Below, piece after piece: positions 22,769 through 33,469 of a stretch of DNA of 64,000 nucleotides. Position 1 is the stretch's first letter. Each line of letters starts with the position of its first letter. The notes below the pieces were generated by a model, which was not told the origin of the DNA, searched no databases, and worked only from the letters and a program-made list of their open reading frames with translations. The stretch is from Aspergillus flavus (Eukaryota > Ascomycota > Eurotiomycetes > Eurotiales > Aspergillaceae). The stretch lies in contig NC_092407.1 in assembly GCF_009017415.1 (NCBI RefSeq), positions 682,001 through 746,000 on the forward strand, read 5' to 3'. The translations under genes were made by a program, and so were the position numbers.

Positions 22769-24396
22769 TCAAGCTGCACTGGCCACTTGTGGCCCATTTG
22801 CATACTCCACTTGATCAACCACAGCCTTCACGTCCTTCTCATTGACCTCCTTGCTCTCCCCCTGGCCCTCTTTAACGGGATAAAAGTCGATATTGCCATG
22901 AGCTTGAATCACACCAATGCGATCCAGAAGCGTACGGGAACGTACGTACGGATCCAGCTTCCAATAATTCTCCCGCAACCGCATGGCGATATCCGCCCTA
23001 CGATCTTTTTGCTGTGAAGCATCACCCATATTCCCCTTGTCCTTGGCAGAAAGCCACATCGAAGTTGCTTCGAAGAGTTCCTCTCCGATCTGTTGGTGCT
23101 GGGCCATGATAGAGTCTCTGGTGGTCGTGTCTTGAAGTTGAGCATTTTCGTCTTGTTCAGGCTCTACGTATTCGTAGGTCCAGTCTTCATCACCGCCAAG
23201 TTCCTTCACAATCTGGGATCGATCGATGAATTGCTCCAGGTCTTCAACTGAGTTCACGAAGTGAACTTTGGCGGCCACAACCGGGTCAAGCCAGCCCCGG
23301 ATGACCTTCCAGATTCCTGGTACGGGAATTAGCAACTTCAGTAGCTGGGGGAGGGATGAAAGGTGCATTGTAAGTACCGGAGAAGAACCATGGGGCATTA
23401 TAGAAGAGCATGTATCCAAGCGATTCGGGATAGTTTTCCTGGAAGCATTCGATAATGAACTTGACTGGAGCGTACTCCTTTGAATAGTTAGCACATGACA
23501 CGGATCTCTTCGAAGGTCATAATAGCCTACCATATTTGAAAGAGCAAAGTTTGTCAAGTCGAAGATTAGTGTCTACTCATCCAGTCCACGAATTAGCCGC
23601 ATTCATACCTTCTCATGCTCAATCGCGCATAACGGGCACTTACCATGGTCTCAACAGGAGGAACAAGCAGCAGTCGCATCACCTCGATGTTCCACAAAAT
23701 ATATGAATTGAGCGCCTTTTCAGTCTGCGCGCCTGGCTTATGGGTGCGTGCTCTCACAACACAAATAGGACGACCGGATTTATCGGAGCCATGAAAAAAG
23801 CCCTTACCCATGCGCAATTGGGCTATAAAGCCCTCACCGTCCTTTTTCTCATTGCTGGAAGTGCTGCTCTGCGACTGTTGCAATGCATGAAGCTCTCCTT
23901 TGCGGATTACCTCGGTTTCTACTTGTTGCTGCTTGCTCCACCACTCCAATGCTGATACGAACTTGACAAAACCTTTGGGAACATTCCACTTCTCGGCACG
24001 TAAGTATCTGAGAAGGAATGTGTCTGGATGGTCTTGTTTCATCATAGCAAAGAAAGCCGAGCGACGCTCGTCCGGCTTGAGCTTGGTCAGAACTTGCTGA
24101 ATTAACTTGATCTCCTGTGCGTTCATCTTCATCGCTTCAAGCTCGGAAAGCAGTTTGGCAGGCACCGGAGGCGAGTCGTTCGTTTTGCTCGTGTCCTCCG
24201 ACCATGATAGCGAGAAGAGTCTTCTGCGCTGTTTAGGTGATGTTGTGGAGGTAGTTTGGCCACTCCGATTCGTGTCTGTGCGATATAACTCGGCGTCGCA
24301 CGATCGCAAGAAGATCCTCCATAGCTGTAGGAGTTTCTCTTCTTGGTCTTGGGTGAGGTTCCCCACGTACCCCGTTTCTACGGTTGCGATACTCAT
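22769..24396 (-). CDS. Sec14-type CRAL-TRIO lipid-transfer protein
   Basis: Four exons, 24396-23644, 23572-23531, 23477-23378 and 23316-22769, give 480 aa in phase; the second exon is only 42 nt. Order of domains: a Ser- and Gln-rich leader, the CRAL-TRIO N-terminal helix bundle (residues about 85-150, with HPDTFLLRYLRAEKWNV), then the Sec14 lipid-binding domain (GKGFFHGSDKSGRPICVVRAR, TLIFDLTNFALSNM, EYAPVKFIIECFQENYPESL, YNAPWFFSG). A charged C-terminal extension of about 150 aa follows. The IFDLTNF and ENYPE motifs are the hallmarks of phosphatidylinositol/phosphatidylcholine transfer proteins. It is longer than classical Sec14 (about 300-340 aa) and resembles the extended mould CRAL/TRIO proteins. 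Probably a cytosolic peripheral membrane protein. Confidence 0.9.
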
Positions 24397-25400
24397 TTTC
24401 AGTTGTATTTCGGCGGTACGTTGATAATATCTGGTAGAAGAAGGGTAGCTGTAGGTTGCTTATATTTGGCTGTGTAAGGTATCCGCCCTCGATCAATCCT
24501 CGGTCCGTGACGACCTTTCCTTGATACCGCGGGGTGGTCCCAATTGAAATATTAAATAGACCCCTTGGCTTAGTGTATACCGACAGTTGAGCACCGATCC
24601 ACATGTGAAATCTCGCAGCTACTTTAATAAAGGGACCAAGAGCCTGGGGTTCTTCCTCGGTATGTAAGCGTGAGGGGTAAGAGGTACATCAGGGACGATC
24701 TGCAAACCTCTGGGGCTATGATTGACGCCTTGTCTCAGAGAAACCTGCTGGGGCAGAGTATGATTCTGTTGGGATTCAGTAATCTACCAGGTTCATCCAT
24801 GTCATGAAAATCATGGGATGTACACAGTATCCTGGGCGCATATCACCACGTTTCTTCCGGGACCGTGACGTGCGTTACGTCCACTGCAGAGTGGCATTCT
24901 AATCTTGATGATGGGACACGACAGATCATCCAATCAGGACTAGGGTTCAGGCAGTTCATTTGCCAATCACATATGATGGATTTCCGCCTAATCTGGGCAG
25001 GAGTGCGAGAGTCTATGGGTCGCTCCATCTGAAAGTCATCTCTCGTGGACTCAGGGGAGAAGGGGAAAGCGGGGTTAATAACCTAAAAGGCTGAATATTG
25101 GCCGCGTGGTACAGGGGTACAGGAACGGTATCTACTTAGCCGATTGGCGCAGTGGCTGGCTGGCCATCAGAGTCCCTAAGGTCCTAAGTATCTAGGCTTA
25201 GGGCAAGAGAAAAAGATCGGCGCAGGCGCGGGCAGCGTGACGGGGGAAACCAAACCTCAAAGGGACTAGCGGAGGGATGACCTTTAAAGCAGCAGGAGGA
25301 CTTACTCCGTACTACGACATCCCCAAGCCATCATCTCCACCATCGGAATGGCCTGCGGTTCGAGCCGCCGACCCCCTTGGCCTTTGCTGCATCTTCCAGT
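24397..25400. promoter_or_regulatory. Divergent promoter region, Sec14-like / Zn2Cys6 regulator
   Basis: 1.0 kb of sequence between divergent starts with no gene recognised. It should contain both promoters; no specific operator was identified. Confidence 0.4.
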
Positions 25401-27518
25401 ATGACCAACCGTGACCCTGAGTTTCGACATCAGCTGGGCAAGTTTCGTCTAGATTCTTCCTTGTCCTCGCATGTTTCCACTCCTCCACCTTCAGTACTAC
25501 ACCATGAAACCTCCCCGCTCTCTCAGCCCCCTTCCTTGACGACTCCGACATCATTGCAGCCACCGCCGACCCCATCCCATACCTCCCACCATCGCAGCAA
25601 ACGGGTTTCAACTGCCTGTGACTTCTGTCGCAAGCGGAAAAAGAAATGTGATTTTCGCTATCCGAACTGTTCCGCATGTACTCGCGCCGGCGTACGATGT
25701 ACGATCCCTCCGCCGGGTCCCCAAGTCGCCAGTGCCTCCGTCCCTCGAGATCAGCTTGAGAATCTTCAGAACCGCGTACGATGGTTAGAAGACGTTCTGC
25801 GACGCAAGACGGGCCTCTCCGTCGCCGACAGGCCAACAGGGAGTGCGCTGGACGGGGAAGGAGATCTGGACTGGTACCAGGTACCAACAGTGTTAATGGG
25901 CCGGGACAACTCCCATTCAACGACATCCGCGACCGTTTCAGCATCCAGCCCAACTGAGTCTCCCGCTGTCGGAGCAGAACTACCCAATGTAGGCGAAATA
26001 TTTCAAGACCAGCTAGAAAATCGACGACCATCAGTTGCGCGCCCGGTCGCGTCCGCCCCGCGCGTTCTTCGCTTGGCCTCCCTGGAGGATGCTGAACGAG
26101 TGGCCTCGCAGTACTTCGACGGCATTGGCTACCAATACCCATTCCTCCATCGTCATGATTTCTTTGCGCAGTTACGACGCATATATACCGGTGACGTGCC
26201 ACCACCCGACGTGCTATACACATATCACATCACCATCGCTATCGCCATGCTGATCAGCAACGCCGAAGGCACACAAGCAAACGAGTACTACCGTGCGAGC
26301 CAGGAAACACTATCTTTGTCGTTACAGAATGAGGACCTGTCAGCGGTGCGAGCCTTGCTGAGCCTGGCACTATGGACGATGTTTTCCACGAACGGTCCGA
26401 GCGTGTGGCATGTGCTAGGCAGCGCCCTCCGCCTGGCGACGAGTCTTGGTTTGCATAAACCTCGGAATGCGTCCAGTGTGGTGGAAGACGAAATGTCTAA
26501 GCGAGCGTTCTGGAGTCTGTACAACCTTGATCGACTTGTTGCCAGCACACTAGCCCGACCGTTGGGCATCGCGGACGAAGATATCAGCGTGAACTTACCG
26601 CGTGAATTCAACGATGACTGGAGCGAAGCGCCGGGAGCCAGTGCCATGACGATCCCAGTGCAGGTGGTGCGACTGCGCCGGATATTCTCGCGGATTTACC
26701 GTTACTGTAAGTTTGCCGAAAGGCACTATGATACCTCTGGACTAACCTTGGCAGTATACAATAACCATCCTCCTCCTCCTCCCGCCGAAGTTTCCCTTAC
26801 ACTCCTTCACTTCCGCCAAGAGCTTGATGACTGGCGTCGGAATGCGCCCGTGTACCCTCCCGCCCTTCTGTATTCCACCAGTTATTACGATTATCTTTAT
26901 GCAACCACTCTCCTTCTCATGCATCGACCCAGCCCGCGAAATCCGACACCGGATGCGACTAGCATTGTGAGCTGTGGCGATGCCAGCATTCAAGTGATCC
27001 GATCATACTGGGACAGCTATTCCGTCGGGAAGCTCAAATGGATCTGGCTGACTCTGAGCCAGATCTACTTTGCAGGGATCACCATCCTGTGGTGTCTCAA
27101 CCAGAATTTCCTTTCTGTCCGGGATGGCCATCCAGCGGCCTGGCAACCGAACGACCAGATGATGCGACGGGCCATTCAGGCAGTTGTCGTGGTGCTGGAG
27201 GAGTTTGGCAAGCGACGGCCGGGAGTAGAACGTCTGGCGGAGACGTTTCGCCATCATAGCACAGTCATCTTCAGTCACTTAGCATATCAACAGGAGCAGA
27301 TCCACAGCCAACCTCAGCCTCAGCCACCGCTGCAACCACAGCTACAGCAACAGAACGTTCTGGTGGCACCCCCGGTGCCCATGGCGGCTACCTTGGACGA
27401 TGTGCTCCTAGTGGATGGGTCAGGAAATGTGCCTTTGATCGATGCGCAGCTGGCCGACGAATTGTTCTATTCATACGATTGGTTTCAGGAAGAGATGGCG
27501 ACCTTTTATACCCTGTGA
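25401..27518 (+). CDS. Zn2Cys6 fungal transcription factor
   Basis: Nuclear regulator. The binuclear zinc cluster has Cys73, 76, 83, 90, 93 and 100 (CX2CX6CX6CX2CX6C, ACDFCRKRKKKCDFRYPNC). A linker and coiled-coil heptads follow (LENLQNRVRWLEDVLRR). The Fungal_trans middle homology region spans about 220-480, with PFLHRHDFF, GLHKPRN and ALWTMFSTNGP. The C-terminus has a Gln/Pro-rich repeat (SQPQPQPPLQPQLQQQ). The first ATG is at 25401; the frame is open a little further upstream but without ATG. A 48-nt stretch, 26707-26754, has perfect splice signals (GTAAGT, CTAAC, GCAG), contains no stop and is a multiple of three. Spliced, the protein is 689 aa and reads RIYRYLYNNH, which fits the family better; unspliced it is 705 aa. 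It lies 189 bp upstream of guanine deaminase, same strand. Confidence 0.88.
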   Translation: MTNRDPEFRHQLGKFRLDSSLSSHVSTPPPSVLHHETSPLSQPPSLTTPTSLQPPPTPSHTSHHRSKRVSTACDFCRKRKKKCDFRYPNCSACTRAGVRCTIPPPGPQVASASVPRDQLENLQNRVRWLEDVLRRKTGLSVADRPTGSALDGEGDLDWYQVPTVLMGRDNSHSTTSATVSASSPTESPAVGAELPNVGEIFQDQLENRRPSVARPVASAPRVLRLASLEDAERVASQYFDGIGYQYPFLHRHDFFAQLRRIYTGDVPPPDVLYTYHITIAIAMLISNAEGTQANEYYRASQETLSLSLQNEDLSAVRALLSLALWTMFSTNGPSVWHVLGSALRLATSLGLHKPRNASSVVEDEMSKRAFWSLYNLDRLVASTLARPLGIADEDISVNLPREFNDDWSEAPGASAMTIPVQVVRLRRIFSRIYRYCKFAERHYDTSGLTLAVYNNHPPPPPAEVSLTLLHFRQELDDWRRNAPVYPPALLYSTSYYDYLYATTLLLMHRPSPRNPTPDATSIVSCGDASIQVIRSYWDSYSVGKLKWIWLTLSQIYFAGITILWCLNQNFLSVRDGHPAAWQPNDQMMRRAIQAVVVVLEEFGKRRPGVERLAETFRHHSTVIFSHLAYQQEQIHSQPQPQPPLQPQLQQQNVLVAPPVPMAATLDDVLLVDGSGNVPLIDAQLADELFYSYDWFQEEMATFYTL

Positions 27519-27707
27519 AGATGTACATAATTTATTCGGATACAATCGAGTTGAGATACCATTACTATTCGTCCGCTTATCACTGTTTACTATTACCCCA
27601 CCTCTGATCAAATACTACATCACATCAGACCATCTCAATTCTTCTCCTCCACCTCCCCTCAATAAAAACATCCAGAAACACACACTTCCCCCAACACAAC
27701 AACCACA
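27519..27707 (+). promoter_or_regulatory. Short promoter of guanine deaminase
   Basis: Only 189 bp separate the two genes. The segment contains one GATA-factor-type core (TGATAA on the minus strand, near 27577) and a CA/CT-rich leader directly before the ATG. Confidence 0.4.
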
Positions 27708-29078
27708 ATGACCACCAAACCCGCCCAAGCCTTCCACGGCACCCTAATCCACAGCAAAGACCCCCAAACCCTGGAAATCCTGCCAAACACCCTCCTCATC
27801 ATCTCCGCAACAGGCCAAATCCAATCCCTCCACCCCTCCACCAACCCAACCGACATCCCAACCCTTCTCACCCAAGCAAACCACAACCCCGACACAACCC
27901 CCATAACCACCCTCTCCGCCACCGAATTCCTCATCCCTGGCTTCATAGACACGCACACACACGCCCCACAATGGTCTCAACGCGGCCTCGGCCGCGGCAT
28001 CGACCTCCTCACCTGGCTGGAGCAAATCACCTTCGCGCACGAAGCCAAGCTCTCCGACCCCATCTACGCAAAACAACTCTACCGCGCCGCTGTCCAGGGA
28101 AGCCTCAAACAAGGCATAACAACAGCCTGCTACTACGGCTCCCGCCACAAAGACGCCTCGATCATCCTGGCCGAAACATGTCTCGCCATTGGCCAGCGCG
28201 CACTAATCGGGAAATGTAATATGAATCGCCACGCACCGGACTGGTACGTCGACTCTTCAGTCGACGAGTCCGTCTCCGATACGGTCGAGTTCATCGCCAA
28301 AGTAAAGGAATTAGATGGAGACACCGGTCTCGTGACACCGGTCATCACGCCCCGGTTCGCAATAACCTGCGACGAGACTCTCCTGAGTCAACTGGGTACA
28401 ATCGTGAAACAGAACCCGGGTATACCAGTGCAGACACACTTCAACGAATCCCACGGAGAAGTCAATTTCACCAGAGACCTGTTCCCGCAATTCAAGAACG
28501 AGACGGAACTCTACGATAACTATGGTCTCCTCACTAACCGGACTATCCTGGCTCACGCCATCTACCCACAACCCGAGGAATTCCCCCGTCTCAAAGAACT
28601 AGACTGTGGTGTCGCGCACTGTCCCATCCCCAATACAACCATGGACGAGTTCATGATCGCCCCTGTGCGGGAGTATCTCTCGTGCGGGATCAAGGTCGGC
28701 CTGGGCACGGATTGCGGGGGCGGATACTCGTCGTCTATGCTTGATGTGATGCGGGCGGCGTTTATGGTGTCTGTTGCGAAGCAGACGGAGACAGAGGGGA
28801 AAGATGCGCCGTTGAGTGTTGCCGAGAGCTTTTATCTAGCGACGCTGGGTGGGGCGAGGGTTGCTGGGTTGGAGGATAGGGTGGGACGGTTTGCACCCGG
28901 GTTGGAGTTTGATGCCTGTCTGGTTAGGACGGGCGTCGCGGAGGGGATTATGGCGCCTGTTGAGGAGGAAGACGGGGTTGAGGGCGTTTTTGAGAAGTTC
29001 CTTATGACGGGGGATGATCGGAATATTGTTAGGGTTTGGGTTAGGGGGAGGGAGGTTAAGGGGTCTTCTTCTGCTTGA
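27708..29078 (+). CDS. Guanine deaminase
   Basis: Converts guanine to xanthine and ammonia, feeding purine-nitrogen catabolism; cytosolic zinc enzyme of the amidohydrolase superfamily. One exon, 456 aa, normal length. Zn and active-site motifs in order: PGFIDTHTHAPQ (HxH), LEQITFAHEAK, PRFAITCDETLL, VQTHFNESHGEV (His and Glu), RTILAHAIY (His), VAHCPIPNTTM and GTDCGGGYSSSM (Asp). Start at 27708 is the first ATG after a CA-rich leader. Oddity: the first 250 bases are extremely poor in G on the coding strand, while the last 300 are extremely G-rich, including four G runs at 29032-29052. The strand shift creates long shadow frames. Its neighbours suggest a nitrogen-scavenging context. Confidence 0.93.
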   Translation: MTTKPAQAFHGTLIHSKDPQTLEILPNTLLIISATGQIQSLHPSTNPTDIPTLLTQANHNPDTTPITTLSATEFLIPGFIDTHTHAPQWSQRGLGRGIDLLTWLEQITFAHEAKLSDPIYAKQLYRAAVQGSLKQGITTACYYGSRHKDASIILAETCLAIGQRALIGKCNMNRHAPDWYVDSSVDESVSDTVEFIAKVKELDGDTGLVTPVITPRFAITCDETLLSQLGTIVKQNPGIPVQTHFNESHGEVNFTRDLFPQFKNETELYDNYGLLTNRTILAHAIYPQPEEFPRLKELDCGVAHCPIPNTTMDEFMIAPVREYLSCGIKVGLGTDCGGGYSSSMLDVMRAAFMVSVAKQTETEGKDAPLSVAESFYLATLGGARVAGLEDRVGRFAPGLEFDACLVRTGVAEGIMAPVEEEDGVEGVFEKFLMTGDDRNIVRVWVRGREVKGSSSA

Positions 29079-29571
29079 TTTTTTATTTTTCTTTTCTGTC
29101 TTTCCTTGTTTGATGGGATTGGTTGGGGGTTAGGGTAGTTTGATGTATATCAATCTGACTGTCTTTGGTCTTGAGTAGTGTCTGTGATGAGTTGTTGAGT
29201 GGGAAATTGTCTGCATTATGTTTATGTTGAGTTACGCGGAACGAAGGTATTCGGTAGACTAAAGTATGATATATTTCTAGGTCGGGACCAAAATATACAC
29301 TTTGCCAGCCTAACGTACAACTCGACAATCTCAACAACTGTTGTAAAGTGTCAAATGTAAAGTGTATATAACATATACTATATTTTCTCTAAAATAATTA
29401 AAATTAATAGACACCGTATGCTATGATCAAACTAAGTCTGTCCCGAAAAATAAACACCTAACCAAAACCATATCCAAAAAGCTTGAAGATATCCAGCGTA
29501 TAAAAAAGGGGTATTGCCGGCCTAGATGAAGAACTCAATACGCCGAAACAGATGCACAAATCAGAAAAGAA
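29079..29571. other. Convergent 3' flanks
   Basis: 0.5 kb spacer between guanine deaminase and the OPT transporter. It is AT-rich after 29340, and no gene was seen. Confidence 0.5.
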
Positions 29572-32172
29572 TCATTCCCATGTTCCTTTGCGAGGTCCGA
29601 AATATCCGGACTCCGGTAGCGCCTTCCACGGTGTGCCTTTACCGTCCGCAGTGCGCGCGGACACAGTATTGCCCCACCAGTGTAGCGGACCAGCTGGAAG
29701 GGTGATGCAGAAAAATATGATGACGGTGGCCACGGCCACAGCACAGTCAAGTGCTGCTGAAAGGACGTAATCTACACCATGTTAGAGCGACGCAGGGATA
29801 CACCCGTCAGAGATGACTTACTGTATTTAGACCACCAGGCTGGTCTCCGTCGTTTAATCAAGCCATTAAAGATAAAATTGACAATCCACCAGGATGAAAA
29901 GCTGATCCCTGTGGCGGGTGGAACAAGGCTCATGGCACCAAAAGCAACCGGCCATGAGATGTAGTTGGCCTGCTTCCAACGCCGACCAATGAGATATGTG
30001 ACGATAACTACCAGTGGCCCAGCCAGGAAGAACCAGAGGAGATTGCCGTAAATTTGACCCGGGGAAAAATTTCGTCCGGGACCGAGGGCGCCTAGATATT
30101 GTTAATCAAGTTCATTCTATGCGTTATGGCGAATGCCTACCCCAGATTAATGAAGACGAATACGTGACTCGACCGTGGGGACAAGTAAATCCGCCATTGG
30201 CATCGGGCGTGCAGACACCATCAATTCGAGTGATCATGAACACCGTTACACCGCACTGTACGATGGCCCCAATTAAAGTCGCCAACCCCTGGGCTAAGAA
30301 TAAGGTTCGGGGGGCAATGTGAAGATAGTGTGCCAATTTCATGTCCGCCACAAACCTGTTCTGTTAGGTGCGCTCAGACTCCTTGGGTGAAACGGAATGG
30401 CTTACTCTAATCCTTGGGACACTGCCACGTATCCGTAGAACTTGAACGCCATGTTGGCGACAGGCCGTCCGAGAAATGCGTAACCCCCGATAAACTCCGT
30501 GATAAGGTTCAACTGGTTGCTAGTAATGTTCGTCACCGCTTTGATGATGCCAACGGGAATAAAGTAAATCATCGGTAGCACAAAGGCTAACAATACCGCC
30601 CACGCTGGGAGACCCGTATGCCAAACCTCGTTGGTCACAATGCTTAGTGCAAACATTAGTATGGTTACGGCTGCAAACCACCACCAAGGAACGTCTTTGT
30701 AAGACGACATGAGCCGTGAATGAACATCCTTCTTATCCCGTCCTTTCCATTGCTCCCACAGGTCAGTCCCGTGGTACAGAGCTATGTGAACGAAAATGCC
30801 CGTGAGATTGGCAAACGCTACGCCGTAGGTCACTGCATAGCCCGCTGGAAGAAACATGGGCGAGTACTCGCGGTACGCCTCGACGTTGACCGTTCCGTCA
30901 TGGTTCATCACACGGCTGGTGTTGTAAGATTTGCCTGTATTGTCGAAGGTGTTGGAATTCAACATCGGGAGATAAGCCGAATACCACGTATTGGTGTAGT
31001 ATAGAATTGGACAGATTAACCAGAAGAACAAGGCAAATGATCCAATCACGTTCAGCCCTGCCCAGAAAGGAACCAGGAGAGGGCTTTGATTCGCATAGAC
31101 AACCTGAGCCCAATCAAACGTGAGAATTGACATGCCCAGCCCTGTTGTCTGGCCAAAGAGCTGGTTAACAACAACATTCGTCGGTACAATCCAGCAGATA
31201 AAGTTAAACGTGCTAAGACCGGTGAAGAGGTAGCCCGGGGCGAAATACCAGATTGCTCCGCCAGCGAAAACAAAGAGGAAGAAACGAAGACGCGTTATCG
31301 ACCAGCCATCCGCGACGACATTGGCGCGCGAGTGTAAGGTAGACAGTAGCGCGGCATTCGACAAAACCTGGGGCCAAATCATTGTTGCCGGTCCTACGAG
31401 CCAGCGGGAAGCCATGCCTGCCAAGCCGAACCCGAACAGTTGTGTGGTGATACACAATAAGATCTCGAATCCCCCTTGCGAAGGCATGTTATAAAACTTC
31501 ACCATTGCCTCAATTATCTGCGTCGCAGCCGCCGATCCGAAGGAGACATTGGCCATGATAGTGATCAAAGCATGCTCCTTGATGTTGAAATGGCGATCCG
31601 GATTGAGCCACCCCAATGGTAGCCATTTTGCCCAGGCACAGCCAACGGGAAACGCGACCAGCTGTGCTACCAAAGCGCTGATGGTTACACTGGGCTGCCT
31701 CAGACTGAAGAACTGATTCAAACCGCTCCCGACCTAAGGCTAGTCAGTGTTACACGCTCTGCGACACAACTTCTCCGCCACTGACGCACAATCGTAAATA
31801 TCACCCCAATCGTCCACATCCGAACCGTGCTGACCGGCAGATGTACATCGTCCACCGGTCTCACGACCGCACGAACCTCTGGGAAGGGAGAATCATCGGC
31901 TTCGTAGGGGAGGATCTCGGCGGCATCGCGGTCGCTGAGAATGCTGTAGTTGCTATCATCGATATCTAAAGACGGCTCCTAGCGATGATCATTAGATAAA
32001 GAGCTAACGGTATGGGTATGGATGAAGTGATTGGCCCCATCTGCATGGCATATGGTGTGTGCCACGTGGAAAGCGAAGGATGGTGGTCACTGGGCGAGCT
32101 AAGTCAGTCTAAACCCACCTGTAAGAACTCCTTTTGCTGGGGCTTTTCGTCCCGCCGCGGGATGTCAGCCAT
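29572..32172 (-). CDS. OPT-family oligopeptide transporter
   Basis: Proton-coupled uptake of tetra- and pentapeptides or glutathione-like peptides across the plasma membrane. Six exons: 32172-32119, 31978-31790, 31733-30406, 30355-30141, 30091-29822 and 29771-29572; all in phase, 751 aa, usual for the family. The short first exon (MADIPRRDEKPQQKEFLQ) is joined over a 140-nt intron with CTAG acceptor. Landmarks: NPDRHFNIKEHALITIMANVS, the classical OPT motif after the first helices; FGFGLAGMASRWLVGP; VVNQLFGQTTGLGMS; QLNLITEFIGGYAFLGRP; and NYISWPVAFGAM near the C-terminus. About 12-14 hydrophobic spans are evident. It is transcribed divergently from the D-amino-acid-oxidase-like gene, across a promoter with several GATA-type sites. 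Confidence 0.93.
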
Positions 32173-33469
32173 AATACGAAGGACGTATTATGGTGGTAAA
32201 CAGAATTAAAGTAGGCTGTTCGCGCTGGGTCCAGTCAATGAAGGTCCTGGATCTTGTCTAACAGGGGGTTGAATAAAGGTGGAGTGGGCATGACCCTCAA
32301 TGTAGTTTAGTCTCGCTCGTGACAGGCGAGCCCACGGGATTCTTTTATTAAAATTTATTATTCCTCTTTTGATTTCTACCCTGTTGAGTAATAAACTCTC
32401 GCTCTGAGCCGTGAGGACCAGGGATCGATACCAATAATTTCGGTAACGGTCCATACGACAATACCAGATCGGAAAGCCCCCTGGCCTCGTCATCACCCAA
32501 GAGGCGATGCGGTTTGAGAAAGGAGAAGATCTTTGCTACCCGAGTATCCACTCGACCTGTATACTACGGAGTACTGTGTTACAGAATACCTCTGAAGACG
32601 AAAAAGAAGATAGAGAGGATCCACCTCGAATTCGTTGTCGACTTTTTCTATATTTTTTCTCTTCACCTTCGATTTTATTTTGTTATTTCTTTAGGTAATG
32701 AATGTACTCCGTAGGTGATTGTTGACATTTCCCTCACATCGGCCATAGTTTCTGTATCGAGTTTAGTCGACGATACGAAATGTAAGTCAAGAATCCATGT
32801 GCATCGGAGGAATCGATAGAAAACCCTCGTCGACCGCCTTGGGTATGGTTGGCGGTTCAGTCCGTCCTTTCCTCATCGAATATTCGCCGAAGGTTCCATA
32901 GTGCGTCGGGACGAACCGCCCACAGTCATGCCACGATAGAAATCAGCCTGTGAGCTTTGATAAAGCCGCAAGATGACGAGTCCCTTGGAAACCCTTTTTG
33001 CTCTTGGGAAACAATATCATACTAATATTATTGGCGATTAATGCGCGCAAAACTTCTATATCTGGTGTAGACGTCGTGGTTTGTGGCTCACCCTCGTCGC
33101 ACCCAGCGGGTACAGCCGACCATCGGATCTGAGCGCTTCTATCCGACTCCAGCAAACCATTCGAGAACGACACGCAAACTGATCATCGCTAAGAGATGGC
33201 TGTTCCATCGGTTCCTTATAAGAGGAAGGTGGTGGCTCTCGTAGAATGATAAGATCAATGAATATCTTGGTCCCCTGAGGGCTTCACATCCAGTTACCGC
33301 ACGTTTTATATGTCGTCATATCCGTCCTTCAAATTTGCCTCTTAAGATTCTCATAGACTTCATCACCAGAAGTCTTGACTATTTGAAGACTCCGGTGTAG
33401 GTGATCTGCGCCATTTCACGACAAAGAAAACATATCCGCTGGTACAGATCGAATCCCATCAACGACAAC
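32173..33469. promoter_or_regulatory. Shared divergent promoter with GATA-type sites
   Basis: 1.3 kb between two divergent starts. HGATAR cores of the AreA (nitrogen GATA factor) type occur at 32814-32819 (CGATAG), 32934-32939 (CGATAG), 32958-32963 (TGATAA) and 33247-33252 (TGATAA). Two of them are only 20 bp apart, the spacing favoured by AreA. GATA cores are short and expected by chance, so this is suggestive only. No gene was recognised in the region. Confidence 0.45.

Noticed and set aside
25312..26223. 303-codon minus-strand frame over the start of the Zn2Cys6 gene
   Set aside because: Antisense to the zinc-cluster coding region, low-complexity and Arg-rich; a shadow frame.
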